From NCBI RefSeq assembly GCF_900143095.1, contig NZ_FRDA01000017.1, forward strand, positions 1-64,000: 64,000 nucleotides of DNA. Reading direction: 5' to 3'. The translations under genes and the position numbers were made by a program. Source of the stretch: Pseudomonas asturiensis (GTDB taxonomy: Bacteria > Pseudomonadota > Gammaproteobacteria > Pseudomonadales > Pseudomonadaceae). Below the pieces are notes generated by a model. The model had not been told where the DNA came from. It searched no databases and was given only the letters and a program-made list of their open reading frames with translations. This document shows positions 32,330 to 40,962 of the stretch, one piece after another; the stretch's first letter is position 1; every line of letters begins with the position of its first letter.

Positions 32330-33619
32330 TTACGGCAGCTCGTGGCTGGCGTAGAACGCAGTGAGCACTTTGACCAGGTGCGCAAGGTCATGGCTGCCGG
32401 CCAGCTCGCGAATCGAGTGCATGGCGAAGGTGGGCAAACCGATGTCGACCGTGCGGATGCCCAGATGGCTGGCCGTGATCGGCCCGATGGTCGAACCGCA
32501 GGCCATGTCGCTGCGCACTACAAAACTCTGTACAGGTACTTCTTCGGCCATGCACAGGTGACGGAAGAAACCGGCGGTTTCGCTGTTGGTGGCGTAACGC
32601 TGGTTGCTGTTGACCTTGATCACCGGCCCTGCGTTGAGCTTCGGCCCGTGGTTGGCGTCGTGCTTTTCGGCGTAGTTGGGATGAATGCCGTGGGCATTGT
32701 CTGCTGAGATCAGCAGCGATTTCTGTATGGTGCGAACGTAGTCTTCGCTGCTTGGCAGCAGGCGCTGGACGATCTGTTCCAGCATCGCGCCATCTGCACC
32801 ACAGGCCGAGGACGAACCGACTTCTTCGTGATCGGTGCACACCAACAGGGCGGTTTCATCGGTATCGCTGTTGAGCAATGCTTGCAGCCCGGCGAAGCAG
32901 GACAGCAGATTGTCCAGCCGTGCACCGGCGAGGAAGTCGCCGTTCAGGCCGACTACTGCAGCGCTCTGCGTATCGTAGAAGCTCAGCTCGTAATCGAGTA
33001 CCACGTCGGCGTTCAGGCCGTGTTCGCGCGCCAGTTGATCGGTCAGCAGGGCGCGGAAGTCGGCCCGCTCGTCACCGGCGACCTGAGCCAGAATCGGCGG
33101 CAGTTCGTTTTGTGGATTGATCGCCCAGCCTTCATTGGCGGTCCGGTTGAGGTGGATGGCCAGGTTGGGAATGATTGCGATCGGCAGCTTGAAGTCGATC
33201 AACTGGCTTTCGACCTTGCCGTCACGACGGAAGGTGACGCGGCCCGCCAGTGACAGGTCGCGGTCGAACCAGGGTGCCAGCAATGCGCCGCCGTACACTT
33301 CGACGCCCAGTTGCCAGAAGCCCTGACGCTGCAGCTCGGGCTGTGGCTTTACCCGCAGGCACGGGCTGTCGGTGTGTGCGCCGACCATGCGAATGCCACC
33401 GGTCAGTGGCGACTGGCGACCCATGCGGAAGGCGACAATGGAGGAGTCATTGCGGGTGACGTAATAGCGCCCGCCGGTTTCGATAGACCAGGTGTCGCGC
33501 TCGTCCAGACGCTGGAAACCTGAAGCTTCAAGGTGTTGAACGAGGGTGGCGGTGGCGTGGAACGGTGTAGGAGAGGCCTTGAGGAAATCGATGAGGCCTT
33601 TATTCAACTCTTCGCGCAT
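32330..33619 (-). CDS. apeB: M18-family aspartyl aminopeptidase
   Basis: 429 aa, standard for the family. It is a cytoplasmic di-metal (zinc) exopeptidase. Metal-binding segments are VGAHTDSPC, GARLDNL and the catalytic pair in CTDHEEVGSSS, plus a late HS motif (TFAMHSIRE). The ATG at 33619 has GGAG six bases upstream; the frame extends further but without a ribosome site. It stands alone between the UTRA gene and rluA. The 33620-33868 gap shows nothing beyond likely promoter sequence. Order (aminopeptidase, rluA, min) matches P. aeruginosa from memory. Confidence 0.95.
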   Translation of the reverse strand: MREELNKGLIDFLKASPTPFHATATLVQHLEASGFQRLDERDTWSIETGGRYYVTRNDSSIVAFRMGRQSPLTGGIRMVGAHTDSPCLRVKPQPELQRQGFWQLGVEVYGGALLAPWFDRDLSLAGRVTFRRDGKVESQLIDFKLPIAIIPNLAIHLNRTANEGWAINPQNELPPILAQVAGDERADFRALLTDQLAREHGLNADVVLDYELSFYDTQSAAVVGLNGDFLAGARLDNLLSCFAGLQALLNSDTDETALLVCTDHEEVGSSSACGADGAMLEQIVQRLLPSSEDYVRTIQKSLLISADNAHGIHPNYAEKHDANHGPKLNAGPVIKVNSNQRYATNSETAGFFRHLCMAEEVPVQSFVVRSDMACGSTIGPITASHLGIRTVDIGLPTFAMHSIRELAGSHDLAHLVKVLTAFYASHELP

Positions 33620-33868
33620 AACTAGCTCCAGACAGCAATGGCGCGAGTTTACCGCATTGGCCATGAACTCTGTACGTGGGATACATCCCTGTGTTTCATC
33701 GTCATACGAGATCGTGGGAGGTGACGTGCAAGCGATGCGGTGCCGCAAGCGCCCTGTCAGCGACTGAACCGACACCATCGCCGGCAAGCCGCCGCCCGCA
33801 AGGGATAGCGTCTTTTCAGCCGGTTACGTGGTGTTGAAAGGTATTGGACGTGGCGATGAAAGCTGCGA

Positions 33869-34504
33869 TCAAAACGGCGCAGGGCACTCAAACGTCAATC
33901 GCTCGCTGGTCACCGGGTGCGTGAAGCTCAGCATGCTGGCGTGCAGGCACAGGCGCGGGTACGCCGCCAGTGCTTCGGGATGTGCATAAAGACCGTCGCC
34001 CAGCAACGGATGCCCGATGGACAGCATATGCACCCGCAACTGGTGAGAGCGACCGGTGATTGGCGTCAGCTCGACCCGGCAATGCGTGTCGTAGCGCTCG
34101 ATGATCTTCCAGAAGGTCAGCGCATGCTTGCCCGCTTCGTGGTCCACCACGTGGCGCGGCTTGGTCGGTGGATCGTAACGCAGGGGTAAATCGATGCTGC
34201 CGCTGTCCAGCGCAGGCTGGCCGCAGCACAGTGCGGTGTAGGCTTTTTCGGTTTCACGGTCATGAAACTGGCGTGACAGTTCGCGATGGGTGTCGGCATC
34301 GCGCGCCAGCAGGATGATACCCGAGGTTTCCCAATCCAGACGATGGACGATACGGGCTTCTGGGTAGCCGTTTTCCTGCAGGCGGGTAATCAGGCAATCC
34401 TTGTTGTCGTCGGCACGACCGGGGACGGAAAGCAGCAGGGTAGGCTTATCGATCACCAGAACGGCAGCGTCCTGATGAATGATGCGGATGTTCGACAACG
34501 GCAT
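33869..34504 (-). CDS. rluA: RNA pseudouridine synthase, RluA type
   Basis: 211 aa from ATG at 34504 (GAGG seven bases upstream). The catalytic motif is HRLDWETSG with D57 as nucleophile, and ITGRSHQLRVHM is the conserved RluA-family motif. E. coli RluA modifies U746 in 23S rRNA and U32 of several tRNAs; size and lack of an S4 domain fit RluA and not RluC/RluD. It is downstream of minE on the same strand, separated from it by two hairpins. Confidence 0.92.
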   Translation of the reverse strand: MPLSNIRIIHQDAAVLVIDKPTLLLSVPGRADDNKDCLITRLQENGYPEARIVHRLDWETSGIILLARDADTHRELSRQFHDRETEKAYTALCCGQPALDSGSIDLPLRYDPPTKPRHVVDHEAGKHALTFWKIIERYDTHCRVELTPITGRSHQLRVHMLSIGHPLLGDGLYAHPEALAAYPRLCLHASMLSFTHPVTSERLTFECPAPF

Positions 34505-34534
34505 GCAACGGCCTCGAAACGCGAGAAACGCCAA

Positions 34535-34609
34535 CGGCGGTAAAGGTGCTACCTCTTGGGGAGGGCACCGATACCGCCGTGGGCGACTGCCTGATCAGCG
34601 ATCAGGCAG
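34535..34609 (-). terminator. Double hairpin at the end of the min operon
   Basis: The first stem ctgcctgatc / gatcaggcag (34587-34596 and 34600-34609) includes the last codons of minE. The second, longer structure (34535-34580) has three stacked stems: acggcggt/accgccgt, ggtgc/gcacc and cctc/gagg, with loop ttgg. Together they probably stop or slow transcription before rluA, though no long T run follows. Confidence 0.65.
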
Positions 34610-34849
34610 AGTGATATTGAGTTCCAGAATCGAACAGCTGCCCTGATTTTCCAGAGCGACCTGTACCTGGTCGGACTCGATATTGACGTATTTACGGATC
34701 ACTTCCACCAGCTCTTTCTGCAGGGCAGGAAGGTAGTCCGGTGTACTGCGCTGGCCACGCTCGTGCGCAACGATGATCTGTAGACGCTCTTTCGCGACCG
34801 AAGCCGTGCTTTCTTTTTTGCGGTCACGAAAGAAGTCAAAAATATTCAT
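34595..34849 (-). CDS. minE: Cell division topological specificity factor MinE
   Basis: 84 aa: N-terminal membrane-targeting/anti-MinCD segment (MNIFDFFRDRKKESTASVAKERLQIIVAHER) and the C-terminal dimerisation domain ending LELNITLPDR. MinE stimulates MinD ATPase and drives pole-to-pole oscillation of MinCD. Its ATG shares a base with the minD stop (TAATG), giving strict translational coupling. Confidence 0.97.
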   Translation of the reverse strand: MNIFDFFRDRKKESTASVAKERLQIIVAHERGQRSTPDYLPALQKELVEVIRKYVNIESDQVQVALENQGSCSILELNITLPDR

Positions 34850-35661
34850 TAATTGCTCCCGAACAGGCGTTCAAACAATCCTTTCTTTTTCTGATCCAGG
34901 AACCGGTGGTCCACAGTCTTGCCCAGCAGGCGATCAACGGCATCGCTGTAGGCCTGACCTGCGTCGCTCTGTTCGTCCAGAATCACGGGCACGCCCTGGT
35001 TGGACGCCTTGAGTACAGCCTGGGACTCCGGAATCACGCCCAGCAGGGCGACAGCCAGGATTTCCTTGACGTCTTCAACGCCCAGCATTTCGCCTTTGCT
35101 GACACGCTCAGGGTTGTAGCGCGTCAACAGCAGGTGTTCCTTGATCGGGTCTTCGCCGTTTTCGGCGCGACGGGACTTGCTGGCCAGCAGGCCCAGCATA
35201 CGGTCCGAGTCACGTACCGACGAGACTTCCGGGTTGGTCACGACGATGGCTTCGTCGGCGAAGTACATCGCCAGGTGCGCGCCGGTCTCAATACCTGCCG
35301 GAGAGTCGCAGACGATGAATTCGAACGACTCCTTGAGCTCCATCAGGACTTTTTCGACGCCTTCCTTGGTCAATGCTTCCTTGTCACGGGTCTGGCTGGC
35401 TGCAAGTACGAACAGGCCTTCGATCTTCTTGTCCTTGATCAGGGCCTGCTGCAGATTGGCCTCGCCATTGACCACGTTGACGAAGTCATACACGACGCGA
35501 CGTTCGCAACCCATGATCAGGTCGAGGTTACGCAGGCCGACGTCGAAGTCGACGATGACAGTCTTGTGGCCGCGCAGTGCGAGGCCTGTACCGATAGCGG
35601 CGCTGGTGGTGGTCTTGCCCACACCACCCTTGCCGGATGTAACAACGAGAATCTTGGCCAA
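34849..35661 (-). CDS. minD: Septum site-determining ATPase MinD
   Basis: 270 aa. Deviant Walker A with K11 and K16 (GKGGVGKTT) and the switch motifs of ParA/MinD ATPases are intact. The C-terminal amphipathic helix KKKGLFERLFGSN anchors it to the membrane in the ATP form. It recruits MinC to block FtsZ rings near the poles. It is separated from minC by 231 bases, which include AT-rich sequence and could hold an extra promoter; AGGGG lies before the ATG. Confidence 0.98.
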   Translation of the reverse strand: MAKILVVTSGKGGVGKTTTSAAIGTGLALRGHKTVIVDFDVGLRNLDLIMGCERRVVYDFVNVVNGEANLQQALIKDKKIEGLFVLAASQTRDKEALTKEGVEKVLMELKESFEFIVCDSPAGIETGAHLAMYFADEAIVVTNPEVSSVRDSDRMLGLLASKSRRAENGEDPIKEHLLLTRYNPERVSKGEMLGVEDVKEILAVALLGVIPESQAVLKASNQGVPVILDEQSDAGQAYSDAVDRLLGKTVDHRFLDQKKKGLFERLFGSN

Positions 35662-35892
35662 GGTGAATCACCCCTAGAGGAAAAGGACTTTTGGTCCCTG
35701 ATGAGCATCCCTTGACGCGGCGTTAGTCGAAGAATTATGGAAATCTTGTGGCCTGATACTGGAAAGAGAGCTCCACGCTGCAACTTTCGACTCAAATGCC
35801 GGCTGAGAAGCAATGCTCCTCAGGATTTCCTACAACCTTTACTACGTTTTCGCGACGAATCAGGGATGCTTTGAAAATGGCGGCAGTATCCG

Positions 35893-36633
35893 TTAAAGCC
35901 GAATGATGTTCAACACGTCACCGGACAGGCTGACTTGTACCGGCGAGCCCCACAGCGGGTCCCTGCGCAGGTCTTCGGACACCTTGTACTGCCCGGCGAT
36001 CGAAATCAGCTCGGCGCTCAGTTGCTGGCAGAAAATCCGTGCCTTGGTATCGCCCTTGATGCCTGCCAGCGCTCTTCCGCGCATTGGGCCGTACACATGG
36101 ATGTTTCCATCGGCCAGAAGTTCCGCACCGGGACTGACGGGAGCAACCACGACCAGATCGCCACCCTGGGCATAAATCTGCTGACCACCGCGCACCGGCG
36201 CGGTGATCACGCGGGTTGGCTTGATGGTGGGCTCGGGTGGTTTTTCCGGAATCTTTTTCGGTGCCTCGACTTCAACCGGGTCCAGTACCCGCTCGCGGGC
36301 GCCGGATGGCGGCAACACGGGCAGGTCGACGGCGATGGCGGCCGCGATGTCTTCGATGCGGTTGGCGCGGATCGCCAGGGTGCGCAGCCCGTGCTGGCGG
36401 CAGATGCGCACCAGGCCCGGCAGGTCCACCGAGCCTTCGTTGGGCGCGAGCTTGTCCAGAGCCAGGATCAGCGGTGTATTGCTGAAGAAGTTGGGCGCCT
36501 GCGCGACCTTGGCCGCCAGTTGCCGGTCAAGCGCTTCAAGATTGGTTCGGGCCAGCTCCATCACGGTGATGGCAAGCATGCTGCCCTTGAGCTGAAATAC
36601 AGGTTCCGGGTTTTGCGATTCAGTCTGGCTCAT
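35893..36633 (-). CDS. minC: Septum formation inhibitor MinC
   Basis: 246 aa. N-terminal FtsZ-inhibiting domain (FQLKGSMLAITVMEL...), a proline-rich linker (about 115-140, KKIPEKPPEPTIKP) and a C-terminal beta-helix (GDLVVVAPVSPGAELLADGNIHVYGPMRGRALAG) that binds MinD and dimerises. The ATG at 36633 is the conserved start; the frame stays open upstream into the promoter region shared with the divergent acyltransferase gene. Confidence 0.97.
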   Translation of the reverse strand: MSQTESQNPEPVFQLKGSMLAITVMELARTNLEALDRQLAAKVAQAPNFFSNTPLILALDKLAPNEGSVDLPGLVRICRQHGLRTLAIRANRIEDIAAAIAVDLPVLPPSGARERVLDPVEVEAPKKIPEKPPEPTIKPTRVITAPVRGGQQIYAQGGDLVVVAPVSPGAELLADGNIHVYGPMRGRALAGIKGDTKARIFCQQLSAELISIAGQYKVSEDLRRDPLWGSPVQVSLSGDVLNIIRL

Positions 36634-36753
36634 GGTCGGCTTACACAACAGCTTGTCGCTAAAAGTGCCGAGACTTATAACGAGAACGCCCGCAGGCCGC
36701 AAGCCGGTCGAACCGATGTAGAATGCGCGGCCTTTGTTCTGACGGAAGCCCAA

Positions 36754-37686
36754 ATGGATCGCCCGCGCTTTAACGCCCGTTTCCTTCACCCCCGTTTCTG
36801 GCCGCTATGGCTGGGGCTGGGGCTTCTGTGGCTGATCGTGCAGTTGCCGTTTCGTGTGCTGCTAGTCATTGGTCGGCTGCTGGGCGCGGTGATGTACCGG
36901 GTCGCCACTGATCGAAAATATATCGCCTCACGCAATCTGGAGCTGTGTTTTCCTCAATTGTCCTCTGCCGAGCGCAAGCGCTTGCTCAAGGAAAACTTCG
37001 CCTCCACCGGTATCGCCTTCTTTGAAATGGCCATGAGCTGGTGGTGGTCCAAAGAGCGGCTGGCGAAGCTGGCGCACGTGGAAGGGCTGGAGCATCTGCA
37101 GAACGCACGGGACAAGGGTGAAGGCGTCATTTTGATGGCCTTGCATTTCACAACGCTGGAAATCGGCGCGGCCTTGCTTGGTCAGCAGCACACCATCGAT
37201 GGCATGTACCGCGAACACCGCAATGCGCTGTTCGACTTCGTCCAGCGGCGTGGTCGCGAGCGTCACAACCTCGATTCGCTGGCTGTGGAACGTGAAGACG
37301 TGCGCGGCATGCTCAAGCTGCTGCGCGCGGGCCGTGCGATCTGGTATGCGCCGGATCAGGACTACGGCGCCAAACAGAGCGTGTTCGTGCCGCTGTTCGG
37401 CATTCAGGCGGCGACTGTGACGGCGACCAGCAAGTTTGCCAAGCTGGGCCGCGCTCAGGTCGTACCGTTCACTCAGCAGCGTCTGGCGGACGGCAGCGGT
37501 TACCGACTGGTGATTCATCCGCCGCTGCAGGATTTTCCCGGCGAGAGCGACGAAGCCGATTGCCTGCGCATCAATCAATGGGTAGAAAGTGCTATCACCG
37601 AGTGCCCGTCGCAATATCTTTGGGCGCATCGACGCTTCAAGAGTCGACCTGCCAGCGAACCGAAGCTATACAAGAAGCATAAATAA
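36754..37686 (+). CDS. Lipid A late acyltransferase (HtrB/LpxL family)
   Basis: 310 aa. One N-terminal membrane segment (LWLGLGLLWLIVQLPFRVLLVI), then the lysophospholipid-acyltransferase-like domain with H131-x4-E136 (HFTTLE), the HX4(D/E) pair of lipid A secondary acyltransferases. It transfers lauroyl (or 2-hydroxy precursor laurate) from acyl-ACP to Kdo-lipid A or lipid IVA at the inner membrane. The start at 36754 is preceded by a GGAAG. It is divergent from minC. The LpxO-type enzyme at 5867 would act on such secondary chains. Confidence 0.93.
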   Translation: MDRPRFNARFLHPRFWPLWLGLGLLWLIVQLPFRVLLVIGRLLGAVMYRVATDRKYIASRNLELCFPQLSSAERKRLLKENFASTGIAFFEMAMSWWWSKERLAKLAHVEGLEHLQNARDKGEGVILMALHFTTLEIGAALLGQQHTIDGMYREHRNALFDFVQRRGRERHNLDSLAVEREDVRGMLKLLRAGRAIWYAPDQDYGAKQSVFVPLFGIQAATVTATSKFAKLGRAQVVPFTQQRLADGSGYRLVIHPPLQDFPGESDEADCLRINQWVESAITECPSQYLWAHRRFKSRPASEPKLYKKHK

Positions 37687-37736
37687 AAAGCAGAAACACA
37701 ATAAAAAGCGTCGTTGATCATCGAGGTCAGTTGTAG

Positions 37737-38921
37737 ATGCCAGAATCCGCCGTAGCGACCCCTGTTGCACACGATGTCGAGCCTGTCACCGGGCTCATTC
37801 TTTCAGGCGGCGGTGCACGTGCTGCGTATCAGGTCGGAGTACTGGCAGGCATTGCCGACCTGTTGCCACCCGGTTCTCCCAATCCCTTTCCCGTCATCGT
37901 CGGCACATCCGCCGGTGCGATCAATGCCGTGAAGCTGGCCAGCGGCGCATTGCATTTTCGTATTGCCATCCATCAATTGACCGAGTTCTGGCAGTCATTC
38001 CGCAGCCATCAGGTGCTGCGCAGCGACTGGCCCGGCGTGATTCGTCAGGCCGCGCGGTTCTTCGGCCGTAGCATGACCGGACTTGGCCGAAACATTCCGG
38101 TGGCCTTGCTCAACAGCTCGCCCTTGCGTGACCTGCTGACCGAACGACTGGACCTCGGCGGGATCAATGCCGCCATCGAGGCTCACCACCTGCGTGCCGT
38201 GGCGGTGACAGCATTCGGTTACGAGTCCGGGCAAGCGGTCACTTTCTATCAGGGACGTGGCACCATCGAACCCTGGCTGCGTCACCGGCGCATCGGCAAG
38301 CCGACTCAATTGACGGTCGACCACTTGCTCGCCAGCTCGGCCATACCTCTGCTGTTTGCGCCGATCAAGCTGGAGGACGAGTATTTTGGCGACGGCGCAG
38401 TACGCCAGTCGGCCCCCATCAGTCCGGCGCTGCACCTGGGTGCCAACCGCGTGCTGGTCGTCGGCGTAAGCGGCAACCCGCGCGGTCTGCAGGCCGGGAA
38501 GCAGGCCACGCGACCCACCAGTGGGGCACAACCCAGCCTGGCGCAGATCAGTGGTCACATGCTCAACAGTACGTTCATCGATAATCTGGAAAGCGACATC
38601 GAACTGCTCGAGCGGTTGAACATGGCCAGTGCGCTACTGCCGGATGAGCAGGCCCGCTGTCAGCCAGGCCTGGCGCCGGTAGAGGTACTGGTCATCTCCC
38701 CGAGCCAGCCGCTGGACGAGATCGCTGCCCGCCATCGTCGCGAGCTGCCACCTGCATTGCGCACCTTTCTGCGCGGTCCGGGCGCGACCAAGACCAGTGG
38801 TGCCAGCGTATTGAGTTATCTGCTGTTCGAATCGGGGTACTGCAGCGAATTGATCGAGCTGGGGCGGCACGACGCGATGGCTCAAGGGGCGGAGTTGAAG
38901 CGGTTTTTGCGGCTGCCTTGA
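37737..38921 (+). CDS. Patatin-like phospholipase
   Basis: 394 aa. Oxyanion hole GGGAR at 24-28, nucleophile S58 in GTSAG and catalytic D219 in GDGA are all present, so it should be an active Ser-Asp lipid hydrolase. Strand-loop pattern matches RssA-type bacterial patatins. It has no signal peptide. It follows the lipid A acyltransferase by 50 bases in the same direction with GAGG before the ATG, so the two may be cotranscribed. Ends at the hairpin 38941-38979. Confidence 0.93.
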   Translation: MPESAVATPVAHDVEPVTGLILSGGGARAAYQVGVLAGIADLLPPGSPNPFPVIVGTSAGAINAVKLASGALHFRIAIHQLTEFWQSFRSHQVLRSDWPGVIRQAARFFGRSMTGLGRNIPVALLNSSPLRDLLTERLDLGGINAAIEAHHLRAVAVTAFGYESGQAVTFYQGRGTIEPWLRHRRIGKPTQLTVDHLLASSAIPLLFAPIKLEDEYFGDGAVRQSAPISPALHLGANRVLVVGVSGNPRGLQAGKQATRPTSGAQPSLAQISGHMLNSTFIDNLESDIELLERLNMASALLPDEQARCQPGLAPVEVLVISPSQPLDEIAARHRRELPPALRTFLRGPGATKTSGASVLSYLLFESGYCSELIELGRHDAMAQGAELKRFLRLP

Positions 38922-38940
38922 GGCGTGTGCCGATGGGCAA

Positions 38941-38983
38941 GGCCAGCGCGAACACATCATGTGTTGATCAGCGCTGGCCCTTT
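38941..38983 (+). terminator. Hairpin after the patatin gene
   Basis: Outer stem ggccagcgc / gcgctggcc (38941-38949 and 38971-38979) with an inner stem aacacat / atgtgtt, then CTTTC. It lies 19 bases past the stop. Confidence 0.75.
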
Positions 38984-39001
38984 CCCGAGCAAGCTCGCTC
39001 A
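38984..39001. repeat. REP-like sequence
   Basis: The plus strand reads ccgagcaagctcgctc; the reverse complement contains GAGCGAGCTTGCTCGG, the core of a widespread Pseudomonas REP family. Only one half-element is visible. Confidence 0.5.
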
Positions 39002-39072
39002 TACAAAAAAAACGCCTTTATTCAGCAGGTTGCCTGTTTTTCATACGTTGCTTCCGGCCAGGACAATTGACA

Positions 39073-39927
39073 TCACGCCGTCAAACGATCATCCCGGAAA
39101 TCGCGCAGTGCCTGTTCGATCTCCTCACGGGTGTTCATCACCAACGGCCCATACTGCACGATCGGCTCTCGCAGCGGTTTGCCTGCGATCAGCAGGGCGC
39201 GCGCACCGTTTTCGCTAGTGATGTGCAGTTCGCCTTCATCGCCCAGACGCGCCATGCGGCGAGTGCCGATCGCTTGTGCGCAGCCTTGCACCTCAATGTT
39301 GCCTTCATACACGTAGAGCAATGCACGGTGACCTTGCGGGATGCGTGGGCTGATGCCGCTGCCTGCCGGCAGGTGTAAATCGAAATACAGGGGCTCGGTG
39401 TCGGGGCGCTGCACGGCGCCGGTCTGTTGAACCTGACCGTCATCGAACTGACCGGCGATCACCACCACGTCGACGCCTGCCTGTGTGGTCAGACGAGGAA
39501 TGTTTTCCGGTTGGATGTCCTGATAACTGGCATCGGCCAGCTTGTTCTTGCCCGGCAGGTTCAGCCACAGCTGGAAGCCGCGCATCACACCTTCTTCCTG
39601 CTCAGGCATTTCGCTGTGGATGATGCCGCGTGCTGCGGTCATCCACTGCACGCCACCGCCTTGCAGCAGACCGACGTTGCCCATGTGGTCTTCGTGGCGC
39701 ATGCGGCCTTCGAGCATGTAGGTCACGGTCTCGAAGCCGCGATGCGGGTGTGGCGGAAAGCCTGCGATGTAATCGTCGGGTTTGTCGGAGCCGAACTCGT
39801 CGAGCATCAGGAAAGGGTCGAACTGCTCGACGCCCTGGCCGCCAAACACCCGCGTCAGGCGCACGCCGGCACCATCGGAAGTCGGCTGGCCGGCCTGGAT
39901 CGACAGGACTTTACGAAATTGAGTCAT
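39073..39927 (-). CDS. Pirin family protein
   Basis: 284 aa from ATG at 39927 (GAGGAG nine bases before; an in-frame ATG two codons earlier sits too close to that site). Bicupin fold with the pirin motif PPHPHRGFETVTYMLEGRMRHEDHMG supplying metal-binding His and Glu. Bacterial pirins include quercetin 2,3-dioxygenase-like enzymes and redox-sensing regulators; the activity here cannot be inferred. Confidence 0.93.
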   Translation of the reverse strand: MTQFRKVLSIQAGQPTSDGAGVRLTRVFGGQGVEQFDPFLMLDEFGSDKPDDYIAGFPPHPHRGFETVTYMLEGRMRHEDHMGNVGLLQGGGVQWMTAARGIIHSEMPEQEEGVMRGFQLWLNLPGKNKLADASYQDIQPENIPRLTTQAGVDVVVIAGQFDDGQVQQTGAVQRPDTEPLYFDLHLPAGSGISPRIPQGHRALLYVYEGNIEVQGCAQAIGTRRMARLGDEGELHITSENGARALLIAGKPLREPIVQYGPLVMNTREEIEQALRDFRDDRLTA

Positions 39928-40098
39928 GAACATGCACTCCTCATAGGGGGTAATGGACCTATGGTATGCCTGTTGGATCGATAGATGGGTTTGAATAGTG
40001 GGGCGGCTTGATCGGATTGATCGATAGATGTGTCGTGTTTTGAAGCTTATGGATGCCCACGTCCGCTTTCTGAAGAGACGCGTAGCCAGCTCCCAAAC

Positions 40099-40136
40099 AA
40101 AAACGGCCAGCCCGAGTGATCGGGCTGGCCGTTTTT
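40099..40136. terminator. Bidirectional terminator upstream of pirin / downstream of the MlaA-like gene
   Basis: Perfect 17-bp stem including A and T runs: aaaaacggccagcccga / tcgggctggccgttttt with loop gtga. In the minus direction it closes the MlaA-like operon 14 bases after the stop. Confidence 0.93.
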
Positions 40137-40149
40137 CAGCGCGTTTCGC

Positions 40150-40962
40150 TTATTCGGCGATCTGCAACTTGCGTGACTCGGTGTAGACGTAGCGCACCTT
40201 TTCATACTCGAAAGGCGAGTTCAACTGGCCATAGCGGAAGCTGGTCACATAGCGTTTGTCGACGGCCCGCAGCACGGTGATTTCCGGGTGATCGTTGCTG
40301 ACTTCAGCCACGTTCAGGAAGTTGATCTGCGTTTCTGCGGTGTAGTCGACCAGCAGCCCGCCGGTGTCACGCAGGTTGGATGGACCGAACAGCGGCAGCA
40401 CCAGGTAAGGACCTGCAGGCACGCCATAGAAACCCATCGTTTGACCGAAGTCTTCGCTCTGGCGCGGCAGCCCCATCATGGTCGCCGGATCCCACAGACC
40501 GGCAATGCCGATGGTGGTGTTGAGCAGCAAGCGGCCGGTGGTTTCCATCGAGCGTTCGCCCTTGAACTGCAGCAGACTGTTCAGCAGGTTGGGAATGTCG
40601 CCCAGGTTACTGAAAAAGTTGCTGACACCGCTGCGCACAAAGCCAGGAGTCACGTAGCGATAGCCGTTCACGACCGGCAGGAACACCCACTCGTCGAAGC
40701 GGTAGTTGAAGTGATAGACCCGGCGGTTCCAGGACTCCAGCGGGTCGTAGACTTCCAGGGCATTGATGGACGCACGCTCGAACTCACGCTGGTCCAGGCC
40801 CGGGTTGAACTGCAGCGACTTCAACGGCTGGGTGAAACCGTCAGCGTCCACCTGACGTGTGACGGTCGCAGGGTGCTGGGCTTTGTTGCTGGTGTCCGCG
40901 TCAGCGGCCTGGGCCGTGCCGGCGCTGAGCAGGGCGGCAAGGAGTAAAAGACGTTTAGCCAC
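40150..40962 (-). CDS. MlaA/VacJ-like outer-membrane lipid-asymmetry protein without lipobox
   Basis: 270 aa from GTG at 40962 (GGAG seven bases upstream). A signal sequence ends AGTAQA-AD with no cysteine, unlike E. coli MlaA, which is a lipoprotein. The mature protein has the MlaA signature DPLESWNRRVYHFNYRFDEWVFLPV, the VRSGVSNFFSNLGDIPNLLNSLLQ block and DFGQTMGFYGVPAGPYLVLPLFGPSNLRD. MlaA forms a donut in the outer membrane that removes surface phospholipids. The gene overlaps the end of the hydrolase gene by eight bases, so the pair is coupled. Confidence 0.92.
   Translation of the reverse strand: MAKRLLLLAALLSAGTAQAADADTSNKAQHPATVTRQVDADGFTQPLKSLQFNPGLDQREFERASINALEVYDPLESWNRRVYHFNYRFDEWVFLPVVNGYRYVTPGFVRSGVSNFFSNLGDIPNLLNSLLQFKGERSMETTGRLLLNTTIGIAGLWDPATMMGLPRQSEDFGQTMGFYGVPAGPYLVLPLFGPSNLRDTGGLLVDYTAETQINFLNVAEVSNDHPEITVLRAVDKRYVTSFRYGQLNSPFEYEKVRYVYTESRKLQIAE

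Noticed and set aside
35935..36753. N-terminal extension of the lipid A acyltransferase frame across minC
   Set aside because: It is antisense to minC; the conserved acyltransferase start is the ATG at 36754.
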